Shown here: piece by piece, positions 8,035 through 16,458 of the stretch
How positions within the stretch are numbered: the stretch's first letter is position 1
How the letters are laid out: each line of letters opens with the position of its first letter
Origin: Burkholderia sp. Nafp2/4-1b
Lineage (GTDB): Bacteria > Pseudomonadota > Gammaproteobacteria > Burkholderiales > Burkholderiaceae
Direction: 5' to 3'
Assembly: GCF_003635165.1 (NCBI RefSeq)
Contig: NZ_ML058619.1
Coordinates: 1 to 64,000 of the forward strand
DNA: 64,000 bases
Notes under the pieces: model-generated
The model's input: the letters and a program-made list of their open reading frames with translations, nothing else
Told to the model about the DNA's origin: nothing
The model's database searches: none
Made by a program: the position numbers and the translations under genes

Positions 8035-8919
8035 ATGCAGGTTCGACTGGTACAAGCGGCGAACGCGATCCTGGGAGAAGGGCCACTGTGGTGTCCCGAT
8101 GAGTGGTCGCTTTATTGGGTGGACATCATCCGCCCATCCGTCTATCGGTTCACACCCGGACTCGGACAGACGGGTGCGTGGACGCTGCCGGAAAGTGTCG
8201 GTTGCGTCGCGTCGCTCGGTGGCGGCGAATTGCTGCTTGCCTTGCGCAGCGGCCTTTTTCAGTTGTCGACACAGGACGGCACGCTCACACGCATTACGCA
8301 TGCCGAGCATGATTCGCCGCATCACCGGTTCAATGACGGTGCAGCTGACCCGCGCGGGCGATTCTGGGTGGGCTCGATGAGCGAGCAAGCTGGCTTGCCG
8401 GGGCGGTTGTATCGATTCGACAGTACAACTGCGGCCGAGATGGTCGACGGCGAATGGATCTGCCCGAACGGAATCGGATGGAACCCGGACGGAACCGTGA
8501 TGTATGCAACGGATTCCGGCAAGAAGACCATTTGGCGCTACACCTATTCGCTCGCCACCGGAACCGTCGGTGAACGATCCGTGTTCGCCCGATTCGACGA
8601 TGGCGTACCCGACGGCCTCGCCGTCGACGCGGAAGGCTGCGTATGGTGCGCTCTGTGGGACGGGTGGAGCGTGGTTCGATTGAGCCCGGACGGCGAGCGT
8701 ATCGCAACGATCAGCATGCCAGTGCAGCGGCCGACGAGCGTCGCGTTCGGCGGCGATTCGCTGCAGACGCTGTACGTCACGTCGGCTACGGTCAATGTCG
8801 GGCAAGCTGGTTTGCGTGCAGGGCCGCTTGCCGGCGGGTTGTTCGCGATTGACATGCCGGTGCCCGGGTTGCCGGTTGCTCGCGCATGCTTGGATGGTTG
8901 CTCGGAGATGTCGGCATGA
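8035..8919 (+). CDS. SMP-30/gluconolactonase-family sugar lactonase (first copy)
   Basis: A 294-aa six-bladed propeller lactone hydrolase, probably opening the galactono- or related lactone made by a dehydrogenase in the operon. Metal ligands of the family are recognisable: Glu in ILGEGPLWCPDE, Asn in HRFNDGAADPRGRF and in ICPNGIGWNPDG, and Asp in VPDGLAVDAEG. The ribosome-binding site is weak (GATTGAAGC just before ATG). Its stop overlaps the kinase start (ATGA). A second family member lies at 12486, and the two are clearly divergent paralogues with the same motif order. Confidence 0.85.
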   Translation: MQVRLVQAANAILGEGPLWCPDEWSLYWVDIIRPSVYRFTPGLGQTGAWTLPESVGCVASLGGGELLLALRSGLFQLSTQDGTLTRITHAEHDSPHHRFNDGAADPRGRFWVGSMSEQAGLPGRLYRFDSTTAAEMVDGEWICPNGIGWNPDGTVMYATDSGKKTIWRYTYSLATGTVGERSVFARFDDGVPDGLAVDAEGCVWCALWDGWSVVRLSPDGERIATISMPVQRPTSVAFGGDSLQTLYVTSATVNVGQAGLRAGPLAGGLFAIDMPVPGLPVARACLDGCSEMSA

Positions 8920-9872
8920 ACGGTAAATATCAGCAAGCGTCGCGCGCGCTAGATCAGCGCGCGTGCATGATCGCGGTAGATTGGGGGACAACATCGTTTC
9001 GTGCGGCGAAGGTTTCCGCCGACGGCACCGTGCTGGACATCCTTGCTGCCGCACGAGGCATCTCGACGGTGCAGGCGGGAGCCTTCGAAGGCACGTTTCG
9101 CTTGGTGCTGTCCAACTGGGAACGCGAGCTCGATACGCTGCCGATCTATCTCTGCGGTATGGCAGGTAGTCGTCAGGGCTGGGTCGAGGCGCGTTACGTC
9201 GACTGTCCGGCAGAGTTCGGCGATATTGCGGACGCGGTGGTCCGTCTGACGGCCGGGGGAATGAACCTGAGGTTCATCCCCGGACTGCATCGCTTCGACG
9301 CCACGACGGGGCACGACGTGATGCGAGGGGAGGAAACGCAGGTGATCGGCGCGCAGGCGCTCGGGTGCGAGCGGATCGTGGTGACACCCGGCACGCACTC
9401 GAAATGGATTCTCGCACGCGATCGTTCGGTTGCCGATTTCCGCACGTTCATGACCGGTGACATGTTCGCGGCACTGAAGGGACATACGATTCTCAAGCAC
9501 TCGATGGACGCGAACGAATCGCGCTCGTCGTCCGATACGCCGAGTTTCGAAGAAGGTGTCCGGCGAGGCTTTCGTTCGACCGGCATCGCGGCCGACGCAT
9601 TCGCGGTTCGCGCGCGCAGTCTTTTCGACGACGGTGCATTTCACGCGGAGAGTTATTTGTCCGGCCTGCTGATCGGCAACGAATATGCGGCCGGTCGGGA
9701 GCGTTATCCGGATGCGTGGCGCCACGGTTTGACGCTGATCGGTTCGCATACGTTGACGGCATGTTACGAGCGTGCGGCCGAGTATCTTGGTGTCGACACG
9801 CAGGTGGCCGATTTGAACGCCAGCATCCGCGGATGCTTCGAGCTGGCGAAATTCAACGGAGAAATCCAGTGA
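8916..9872 (+). CDS. dgoK: 2-dehydro-3-deoxygalactonokinase
   Basis: Phosphorylates 2-keto-3-deoxygalactonate with ATP. 318 aa. Motifs: the N-terminal phosphate-1 loop AVDWGTTSFRAAKV, the IPGLHRF...HDVMRGEETQVIGA block, VTPGTHSKWI, FRTFMTGDMF, and SGLLIGNEYA, all in the family order. The start at 8916 overlaps the lactonase stop as ATGA. An internal Met at 8967 would give the 292-aa E. coli length and remains possible. It pairs with the aldolase that follows by another 4-base overlap. Confidence 0.87.
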   Translation: MNGKYQQASRALDQRACMIAVDWGTTSFRAAKVSADGTVLDILAAARGISTVQAGAFEGTFRLVLSNWERELDTLPIYLCGMAGSRQGWVEARYVDCPAEFGDIADAVVRLTAGGMNLRFIPGLHRFDATTGHDVMRGEETQVIGAQALGCERIVVTPGTHSKWILARDRSVADFRTFMTGDMFAALKGHTILKHSMDANESRSSSDTPSFEEGVRRGFRSTGIAADAFAVRARSLFDDGAFHAESYLSGLLIGNEYAAGRERYPDAWRHGLTLIGSHTLTACYERAAEYLGVDTQVADLNASIRGCFELAKFNGEIQ

Positions 9873-10510
9873 CCCATATGCCCAACGTTGCACGTTTTGA
9901 GGCGCTCGTGTCCCAATGCCCGCTCGTCGCCATTCTGCGCGGCGTCCGTCCCGATGAAGTCGTGGAAATCGCCGGCGCATTGATCGACAACGGCATCCGG
10001 ATGCTGGAGGTGCCGCTCAATTCTCCCGATCCGTTCACGAGCATTCGCCGTCTTGCCGATGCCTTTGGCGCCAGTGCGTTGATCGGCGCCGGAACCGTGA
10101 CTTCGATTCACGACGTCGAACGCGTGGCCGACGCAGGCGGTGCGTTGGTGGTCTCTCCGAATATCGCTCCCATGATCGTGCGCGTGTCCGTCGCCGCCGG
10201 CTTGGTGACGCTACCGGGTGTCGCTACGCCCAGCGAGGCGTTTTCCGCGCTGGATGCCGGGGCACATGGGGTGAAGGCGTTTCCGGCCGATCAGATTGGT
10301 TGCAAGGGGCTGCAGGCGTGGCTGACGGTGCTCCCGCCTTCGACACGGGTATTTGCGGTCGGCGGTATCGACGAGCACTCGATCCCGAAGTACCGCGCAG
10401 CGGGAATTGGTGCCTTCGGCGTCGGGGGGACGTTATACAAGCCGGGGTTCACTGCCGCCGATGTTGGTCTCCGTGCGAAAATGCTCAAGGGTGCTTGCAT
10501 GACAGCGTGA
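9869..10510 (+). CDS. dgoA: 2-dehydro-3-deoxy-6-phosphogalactonate aldolase
   Basis: Splits KDPGal into pyruvate and glyceraldehyde 3-phosphate. 213 aa with a GTG start at 9869, chosen because GGAG at 9858-9861 is 7 bases upstream and the codon overlaps the kinase stop (GTGA); ATG at 9878 is the alternative. Class I aldolase motifs: VAILRGVRPDE, the catalytic-region LEVPLNSP, LIGAGTVTS, VSPNI, the Schiff-base Lys in GAHGVKAFPA, and AVGGID near the C terminus. Length and order match the KDPG/KDPGal aldolase family. It completes a De Ley-Doudoroff pathway with dgoD and dgoK. Confidence 0.87.
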   Translation: MTHMPNVARFEALVSQCPLVAILRGVRPDEVVEIAGALIDNGIRMLEVPLNSPDPFTSIRRLADAFGASALIGAGTVTSIHDVERVADAGGALVVSPNIAPMIVRVSVAAGLVTLPGVATPSEAFSALDAGAHGVKAFPADQIGCKGLQAWLTVLPPSTRVFAVGGIDEHSIPKYRAAGIGAFGVGGTLYKPGFTAADVGLRAKMLKGACMTA

Positions 10511-10606
10511 TACTGCGAATGTCCGGAATGGGGCGCACGGTGTCGACGGATCAATGCCTGCATGAATGTATTTCCAAAAGAATTTTCAAGCTTGCGATCG
10601 AGTCCC

Positions 10607-11614
10607 ATGACAGAAAGAAAGAGTGCGCCAACCATCAAGGACGTGGCGGCCGCGGCGAATGTGTCGACCGCGACGGTGTCAAAATTCATCAATCGACTCC
10701 AGCGATTTTCGCCTGACGTGGAGTCGCGCCTGGCAGAAGCAATCAAGACGCTCGGCTATCACCAGAATCCGATGGCGAGATCCATGGCAACGGGGCGGTC
10801 CAGGACGCTTGGGCTATCGATTCCCGATATGCACAACCAGTACTTTGCCGCCTTGGTGCAAGGTGCTAATCGGGTCGCGATGAAACATGGCTATAGCCTG
10901 CTCCTTGTCGACAGCGAAGAGAATGCCAGCCGCGAACGGCAGCTTCTCGAAGACCTTTGCATGCGTGTCGACGGACTGATGATCCATTCAAAGCTTCGTG
11001 AGGACGAGATGGAATGGGCGGTTGAACTGTCGAAACCGCACATATTTTTCGATCGCCGAGAAGGGTGGGGAAAGAGCCAGATCGATTCGTACAACCGCGA
11101 TGCTGGTTACATGGTCACGAACTATCTCGTCAGATCCGGGCATCGTCGCATTGTCTATGTGGGCTTCAACAAGGCGCGGGCCGACGAAGAGCGATACGCC
11201 GGTGCGGTCGCATGTCTGAAGGAACACGGCATGTCGCTGCCACGTTTTGAAACCGATGCGTCTTCTCCGCAGGAAGGCGCCAGATTGTGTTCAAAGATAC
11301 TGCTTGGGAGCGAACCCGTAGACGCGGTGATTTGTTTCAACGACATGATCGCGATCGGTTTTCTGAAACATGCGTCGGAGCTTGGTTTTTCAGTGCCGGA
11401 CGACTGTTCGGTTGTCGGATTCGACAACATTCCATTCGGCGAATACGTAACGCCAGCCTTGACTTCCGTCGACATGGGTGGCGAAAGCATCGGGGCGATC
11501 GCCACACAACATCTCATCGACATCATCAACGGAAAGGAGTCGCGGGCCGTCCTGCCTGAGCCGGAGCTGGTTCTCCGGAAATCGACCGCAGGAAGAAGGT
11601 CGCGCGGCGATTGA
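10607..11614 (+). CDS. LacI/GalR-family transcriptional repressor
   Basis: A 335-aa regulator with an N-terminal helix-turn-helix (APTIKDVAAAANVSTATVSK) and hinge (YHQNPMARSMATGRSRTLGL). A periplasmic-binding-protein-like ligand domain follows (PDMHNQYFAALVQGANRVA; DAVICFNDMIAIGFLKHA; VVGFDNIPFGEYVTPALTSV). The start at 10607 places the HTH at the usual distance from the N terminus. An in-frame ATG at 10562 would add 15 residues, and neither start has a strong ribosome-binding site. It is encoded inside the operon it most likely controls. The GGTAANCGNTTANY palindromes before the porin and binding-protein genes are the expected operator type. Confidence 0.87.
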   Translation: MTERKSAPTIKDVAAAANVSTATVSKFINRLQRFSPDVESRLAEAIKTLGYHQNPMARSMATGRSRTLGLSIPDMHNQYFAALVQGANRVAMKHGYSLLLVDSEENASRERQLLEDLCMRVDGLMIHSKLREDEMEWAVELSKPHIFFDRREGWGKSQIDSYNRDAGYMVTNYLVRSGHRRIVYVGFNKARADEERYAGAVACLKEHGMSLPRFETDASSPQEGARLCSKILLGSEPVDAVICFNDMIAIGFLKHASELGFSVPDDCSVVGFDNIPFGEYVTPALTSVDMGGESIGAIATQHLIDIINGKESRAVLPEPELVLRKSTAGRRSRGD

Positions 11615-11620
11615 AAAGCC

Positions 11621-12481
11621 ATGGGTATTTCTCGGTATATGAACGATCAAACGAAATTCGACGATCCGCTCCGCGGTGTCGTCGCACATTGCCACAGGAT
11701 CTTGTTGACCGGCGCGGCCGGCAATCTCGGAACGGTCATGCGGGAAAGATTAACGCGCTATGCCGATATCGTTCGCGTTTCCGATATCGCGAATCTTGGA
11801 GCGGAGCGTGAGGGCGAGGAGATCGTTCAGTGCGATCTGGCCGATGGGCGAGCCGTCGACGCACTCGTCGACGGCGTCGACGTGATCGTGCATTTCGGTG
11901 GCGTCTCGGTGGAGCGCCCGTTCGAACAAATTCTGCCTGCGAACATCCTGGGTACGTTCAATATCTATGAAGCAGCGCGTCGGCGCGGCATCCGTCGCAT
12001 CGTATTCGCGAGTTCGAATCACGTGACCGGCTGTTACGAGCAGAGCGAAGGGATCGACGCGACCGTTCGCCCACGACCTGATGGCTATTACGGCGTAAGC
12101 AAGGCATTCGGTGAGAATCTTGCGCAGCTCTATTTCGATCGCTACGGGATCGAAACGGTGTCGCTTCGAATCGGCTCCTCGTTTCCGGAGGCAAAGGACC
12201 GGCGCATGTTGGTCACGTGGCTCGGGTATGACGACCTTGAACAACTGCTTTGCCGCGCGATGTTTGTAGCAGATGTGAACCATACGATTGTATATGGCGT
12301 ATCGAACAATCGCGATCGCTGGTGGGACAACCGCGCGGCACAGCATCTCGGTTATTCGCCAGTCGAGTCGTCGGAGCAGTTTCGCGCGCGGGTCGAATCG
12401 CTGCCGCCGTTGGCCGAAGGCGACCCGGCCGTAAGGTTCCAGGGAGGCTCGTTCCTCGCCGTCGGTCCTTTCGGAGATTGA
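11621..12481 (+). CDS. udh: Uronate dehydrogenase-like NAD-dependent sugar dehydrogenase
   Basis: A 286-aa extended SDR. It resembles bacterial uronate dehydrogenase, which oxidises D-galacturonate or D-glucuronate to the aldarolactone. Motifs seen: ILLTGAAGNLGTVMRERL (NAD loop), VQCDLAD, VIVHFGGVSVERPFEQIL, IVFASSNHVTG, RPDGYYGVSKAFGEN (Tyr-xxx-Lys), LRIGSSFPEA, RWWDN and VRFQGGSF at the end. This motif string is, from memory, very close to Agrobacterium Udh. A short N-terminal extension of about 24 residues precedes the Rossmann loop, so the true start may be internal. It begins six bases after the repressor stop and is followed by a lactonase, fitting dehydrogenase plus lactonase. Hexose dehydrogenase activity is an alternative. 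Confidence 0.75.
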   Translation: MGISRYMNDQTKFDDPLRGVVAHCHRILLTGAAGNLGTVMRERLTRYADIVRVSDIANLGAEREGEEIVQCDLADGRAVDALVDGVDVIVHFGGVSVERPFEQILPANILGTFNIYEAARRRGIRRIVFASSNHVTGCYEQSEGIDATVRPRPDGYYGVSKAFGENLAQLYFDRYGIETVSLRIGSSFPEAKDRRMLVTWLGYDDLEQLLCRAMFVADVNHTIVYGVSNNRDRWWDNRAAQHLGYSPVESSEQFRARVESLPPLAEGDPAVRFQGGSFLAVGPFGD

Positions 12482-12485
12482 GGCA

Positions 12486-13376
12486 ATGTGGAATCGCGTC
12501 GAACGCGTCGGGGACATGATCTGCACCGTTGGCGAGAGCCCAGTCTGGTGCCCTGCCGAGGGTGCACTTTACTGGACCGACATTATCGGAAGGACGCTGT
12601 GGCGATGGGATTCGATCACGGCGAAGCAGGCGAGCTGGACGCTGCCAGAGATGGCAGGCTGCATCGCGAGGACCCATGCTGGCGGCTGGCTTCTTGCCAT
12701 GGAGTCGGGCCTGTTCCGTATCGATCGCCTCGATCCGAACAAGCTGTTGCCCGAACTCGTGCGTGTCACGGGCGTCGATCACGCTCTTCCGGACATGCGT
12801 TTCAACGACGGCCGATGCGACCGGCAAGGGCGATTTCTTGCAGGCACGATGGTGCACGACATGGCCCAGGGCGCGGCGAGCGGCGTTCTCTATCGGTTCG
12901 GGGCACAGAACGAAGGCCTCGGCGTCGTGGCGGACGATCTCATCGTTCCGAACGGTCTGGCATTCAGTCCTGATGGAACGACGATGTACTTGTCCGATTC
13001 GCACCCGTCGCGACAGACAATCTGGGCGTTCGACTACGATGAAGACGAAGGGGTGGCGCATGACCGCCGCGTGTTCATCGACATGAATCCGTATCCGGGC
13101 AGGCCCGACGGTGCGGCGGTTGATGCCGACGGATGTTACTGGATTTGCGCGAACGACGGCGCACGGGTACTGCGCTTCACGCCCTCGGGCGATCTCGAGC
13201 AGACGATCGAACTACCGGTCAACAAGCCCGCAATGTGTGCTTTCGGAGGATCGCAACTCGATACCTTGTACGTGACCACAATACGTCCGCCGACCTCCCA
13301 AAACCCGCTCGACGGCGCAGTGTTTGCAGTGCAGGTCCGTACACGTGGGCTTCGGGAGCCCGTATTCGAGTATTGA
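12486..13376 (+). CDS. SMP-30/gluconolactonase-family sugar lactonase (second copy)
   Basis: A 296-aa lactone hydrolase, paralogous to the protein at 8035. Its start is four bases after the dehydrogenase stop. Metal-site motifs: Glu in TVGESPVWCPAEG, MRFNDGRCDRQGRF, VPNGLAFSPDG, and RPDGAAVDADGCYW. Coupling to the uronate dehydrogenase-like gene suggests it opens the aldarolactone product, while the first copy would serve the aldonolactone. This division of labour is inference. It ends the sugar-acid operon. Confidence 0.83.
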   Translation: MWNRVERVGDMICTVGESPVWCPAEGALYWTDIIGRTLWRWDSITAKQASWTLPEMAGCIARTHAGGWLLAMESGLFRIDRLDPNKLLPELVRVTGVDHALPDMRFNDGRCDRQGRFLAGTMVHDMAQGAASGVLYRFGAQNEGLGVVADDLIVPNGLAFSPDGTTMYLSDSHPSRQTIWAFDYDEDEGVAHDRRVFIDMNPYPGRPDGAAVDADGCYWICANDGARVLRFTPSGDLEQTIELPVNKPAMCAFGGSQLDTLYVTTIRPPTSQNPLDGAVFAVQVRTRGLREPVFEY

Positions 13377-13474
13377 CGGTATCGGCGCAATGCTCGTCCA
13401 GACGGGCGACGAGCCGAATTGAACCCGGGTAGGTCGGGCAAATCGCGAATGAATTTCATTCCATTTGAATAGGA

Positions 13475-13912
13475 ATGCAGAAAGAAATGAAGGTGACGGG
13501 AAATTTGCGAGCCGAACCGTGGACGGAGGTGTCGACATCGGTCGAATATCTCATCTCGGGGATTCGTCGAGCAGCGATTTTTTCGGCGCACTGTCTGACG
13601 ATTCTGATGTTCGCCGCTGCGCCGGTTCATGCTGACACCGTCGGGAGTTCAATCCTCATGACGGATCAGGCGTTGCATAGTCTCGGCATCGATCAGGTCG
13701 ATCGATGCGTATCGGACATGGATAGGGCGACGCAGCAGAATTCGGCGCTCGTCGAAGCGCTCGCGGAAATGTCTTCCATGCTGAACAAGCGGACACGCAA
13801 CCTTGCGAGCACGGCAAGGCTGTTCGAGCTTCCGCGCAGCCTCGAATACGCGCGCGAAACTGTCTTACAGCCAGAATCAACGTGTGGAAAGGCGGGTGTA
13901 CGACGATGTTGA
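13475..13912 (+). pseudogene. Chemoreceptor (MCP) C-terminal remnant
   Basis: A 145-codon open frame. Residues about 70-118 (GIDQVDRCVSDMDRATQQNS, then ALVEALAEMSSMLNKRT and an LF ending) resemble the last helix of methyl-accepting chemotaxis proteins, whose consensus there is IEQVNxAVxQMDxxTQQNAALVE. Nothing before it is receptor-like; instead there is a hydrophobic stretch (CLTILMFAAAPVHA) that looks like a signal peptide. The rest of the receptor is missing upstream. It may be a remnant joined to unrelated sequence or a small chimeric exported protein. It directly abuts a broken IS21 gene, in keeping with a rearranged zone. Confidence 0.5.
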
Positions 13913-14235
13913 CCCATGAGAAGGTGCTGGAAATTCGAGAACTCGCCAGCCAAGGGGTAGGTGTGCGGGATATCGAGCGGAAGACCGGTGTGTCGCGCAA
14001 CACGGTGCGACGCTATTTGCGAAACGAGCGGGCTTGCCGCTACGGGCCCCGCCCGGCACGTCCGACCAAGCTGCAGCCATATCACGCATTTTTGCTCGAG
14101 CGAATCGAAGCGGCACATCCAAAGCGGATTCCGGCGACCAGGTTGCTTATGGAGATCCGCGATCGAGGCTATGAAGGTGGGGTAAGCCAGCTCAGGGCGT
14201 TTCTCCTGCAACACAAGCGTGCGCGCCGCAGCTGA
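13906..14235 (+). pseudogene. Truncated IS21-family transposase IstA (N-terminal part)
   Basis: About 109 codons beginning MLTHEKVLEIRELASQGVGV. This is the IstA N-terminal helix-turn-helix (GVRDIERKTGVSRNTVRRYL), followed by YGPRPARPTKL and GGVSQLRAFL. IstA is normally about 500 aa; here the frame stops right after the DNA-binding part and no DDE domain or istB follows. It is therefore a dead fragment and marks past insertion near the operon end. Its start overlaps the tail of the preceding remnant. Confidence 0.75.
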
Positions 14236-14543
14236 TATTAGCCGGATAATGTAACGAAGAATCTATCTGCCCACGGAGCTGCCGCAGCCGAATTACCAAC
14301 GATGTTATGGGGTATTTTTAGTTCGGTCGGGTGGCGGGGGAGAGTGCATTGAAATGACGGAGCAAATTTAAATCGGCGATCTTACTTCGCCATGCAATGC
14401 AGGTGTTAGCCATATTGATTATTTCCGTTACTCAACTGATATACGATGATCTGCTGATAATTATCGAAGTGATTTGTCGATCCCCTGATGAAAGGTCTTG
14501 TGCCTGCAGACGAAGCGCGATTCATCAGGGGCACTTGCAATAT
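14236..14543. other. Gene-free gap with a long-armed inverted repeat
   Basis: Fairly AT-rich, with no convincing gene. It contains the 11-base inverted repeat at 14482-14531 described separately. No recognisable IS21 terminal repeat was found. Confidence 0.5.
14482..14531. repeat. Inverted repeat CCCCTGATGAA / TTCATCAGGGG
   Basis: Perfect 11-base arms at 14482-14492 and 14521-14531 enclose 28 bases. It lies 12 bases beyond the stop of the minus-strand lipoprotein gene, so it could act as a transcript-end hairpin. Without a T-run, and beside mobile-element debris, a transposon-end origin is equally possible. Confidence 0.55.
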
Positions 14544-15050
14544 TTACTCCTGTCCCTCGTCATAGAGAGGATCGCGGCCGAGCTGAGTTAACCGCACTAC
14601 GTTGTCGCGATCGAAGTAGACATTCATCAATGCCGGCCAGACACCGTCGCGCCGGAAGCGATAGGACCAGACGCGTCGGTCGACCGCGGGGAAATCGGCG
14701 ATTTGCTCTGGTTTGCCGAAGGTTTGCAGGATGTCGTGCTGCGTGGACTCGCCGATGCGAATTTGTGCGAAGTCGGTTGATGTCAGTATTTGTCGAAAGG
14801 AGATCAGACGTCCGCTATCGTCGAAGTCGGCGGCATAGGTGGATTGGCCCAACGGCCAAGTCGGATAAAGCCAGCGCACTCCGCCGTCAGCGCGCGGGTA
14901 CTGCTCCCGCGGTTGGCCCAAACGGGCCTCCACGGCAGGGGCCGGTTGACCGATAAGCGCTTGTCCCGTCGAAACGGGAGTGAGTGGGGAGCAGCCGCTT
15001 GTAAGCACGATCGCTGCAATTGCTACTTGAGGCGCGAAACGAATGTTCAT
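14544..15050 (-). CDS. BamE/SmpA-OmlA-like outer-membrane lipoprotein
   Basis: A 168-aa putative lipoprotein. The start at 15050 gives MNIRFAPQVAIAAIVLTSGC, a signal peptide whose Cys20 would be lipidated; Thr at -3 is unusual for a lipobox. The rest shows two short BamE-like repeats: GQPAPAVEARLGQPREQYPR and IGESTQHDILQTFGKPEQIA (compare the family G-x-T-xx-xV-xxxLGxP pattern), then VWSYRF. It is shorter and more divergent than BamE itself, and Burkholderia genomes carry several such accessory paralogues. A longer upstream frame exists but lacks a signal peptide. Function is unknown beyond envelope association. Confidence 0.7.
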   Translation of the reverse strand: MNIRFAPQVAIAAIVLTSGCSPLTPVSTGQALIGQPAPAVEARLGQPREQYPRADGGVRWLYPTWPLGQSTYAADFDDSGRLISFRQILTSTDFAQIRIGESTQHDILQTFGKPEQIADFPAVDRRVWSYRFRRDGVWPALMNVYFDRDNVVRLTQLGRDPLYDEGQE

Positions 15051-15271
15051 GGCAAGTCTCCATTCCAGGACGAAACGACGTGCGCAACCACGAGTCCGCA
15101 AGTCCATGCATCCGAAGTCAAATCGGCGTCGTTTCCGTCGATTCAAGCATAGGCAATTCTGAATCAATTGTCCGGATTGAAAGAAAGCGGCCATGGAATC
15201 ATATCCCGTTTGGCGATGAACGATCCGCGAGACACTAGCGGCCAGGCGCATTTACGTGCGATATAAACATA

Positions 15272-16087
15272 ATGGAATATAGCGATTCAAATTTCACCCG
15301 CGCATTTTCATCACTTGGATGTGGGCATGCCGACCTGACGACAGTAATGGACATTGCGCAGCGTCATGCCATTCCATGCCTGGAGCTGCGTACGCTCGGC
15401 GGTACGGTCGACCTTCCCGATTATCTCGCATCGCAATACGGCTGCCCGGAGATGTTTGCCGGCACATTGCTCGGCGCACCTGCTCGGATCGTGAGCCTTG
15501 GGACGTCTCTCCAACTGGTGGGGAACACGGCCGAAAGCCGCAACGCATTTCTCCGCTACGTGCCTTGGGCCGAGGCATGCGGCGCCTCGACGCTCCGTGC
15601 ATTCGACGGGGGGCGGAGCGGCAGCGATCAGGAAATCGAGCAGGCGTTGTCGACATGGATGTGGTGGAGGTCGTTGCGCGCGGATCGCGGCTGGAATGTT
15701 GACATCGCTGTGGAGACACACGACGCCTTCGCGATCGAAGACAACCTGCGCCACCTGAGCGAGGCCTTGCCCGATTGTCGACTGATCTGGGATACCCACC
15801 ACACCTGGCGAAAAGGCGGATGTGATCCGATACGAACGTGGCGGTTGATCGGTGATCGCGTACAGCACATTCACGTCAAGGATAGCCGTACCGACGCGAA
15901 CGCGCTGTCGGGCTATTCGTATGTGTTGCCCGGCGACGGCGAATTTCCGATGTCCGCACTGCTTGCCGCGCTGCGGGACGACGATTATCGCGGCGCGATC
16001 AGTCTGGAATGGGAGCGCCATTGGTATCCCGATTTGCCGCCTTTGGAGTACGCGCTAACGGCCGCAAGACAGAGGAATTGGTGGTAG
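15272..16087 (+). CDS. Sugar phosphate isomerase/epimerase-like TIM-barrel protein
   Basis: A 271-aa AP-endonuclease-2-superfamily protein, probably a metal-dependent sugar isomerase or epimerase. Likely metal ligands are Glu in DIAVETHD, Asp/His in LIWDTHHTW, His/Asp in HIHVKDSR, and Glu in ISLEWERHWYPDLPP. The last motif is typical of the IolI/UxaE-like branch. It stands apart from the main operon between mobile-element remnants, so it may have been the end of a once-longer sugar locus. Substrate unknown. Confidence 0.75.
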   Translation: MEYSDSNFTRAFSSLGCGHADLTTVMDIAQRHAIPCLELRTLGGTVDLPDYLASQYGCPEMFAGTLLGAPARIVSLGTSLQLVGNTAESRNAFLRYVPWAEACGASTLRAFDGGRSGSDQEIEQALSTWMWWRSLRADRGWNVDIAVETHDAFAIEDNLRHLSEALPDCRLIWDTHHTWRKGGCDPIRTWRLIGDRVQHIHVKDSRTDANALSGYSYVLPGDGEFPMSALLAALRDDDYRGAISLEWERHWYPDLPPLEYALTAARQRNWW

Positions 16088-16458
16088 GTGGAACGGATAA
16101 CACGGACGAGCAATGGCGGGCCGGGCGGGACGGATAACGCGAAGCTCACACTGATCAGCACCGGCGACGCCGCGGCGAACGCAGGTGAGATTCCGCCCAG
16201 CGCCAGCGGATCATCAGACAGCCAACATTCGGCATTCTAATGATTTGACATAAGGTGAATTAGCGATCTTTTAGGGTCGCAAGAAAATAAGGCTTCGAGC
16301 AGCTCCTTGTTGACGCACGCCATCTGATCTCAACGACGACAGCTCGCGCAGCTTGAGCGCCTCGGCTCGCTTTCGTTCCGACACCTTTCTTAGGCGATCG
16401 ACAGCTACAGCTGCCATCCGACTTTCCCCGTAGCACCTCATTTTTTGCCTCGCTACGC
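16088..16458. other. Gene-free gap before the Tn3 remnant
   Basis: No convincing coding sequence. A 9-base direct repeat ACGGATAAC occurs at 16092 and 16129. From about 16235 the sequence becomes AT-richer and is probably part of the decayed transposon. I could not identify a Tn3 38-bp terminal repeat or res site. Confidence 0.4.

Noticed and set aside
14397-14591. Short hydrophobic plus-strand open frame
   Set aside because: It runs through the inverted repeat into the end of the lipoprotein gene and has no ribosome-binding site.
16092-16137. 9-base direct repeat ACGGATAAC twice
   Set aside because: Too short and isolated to infer an attachment site or target duplication.
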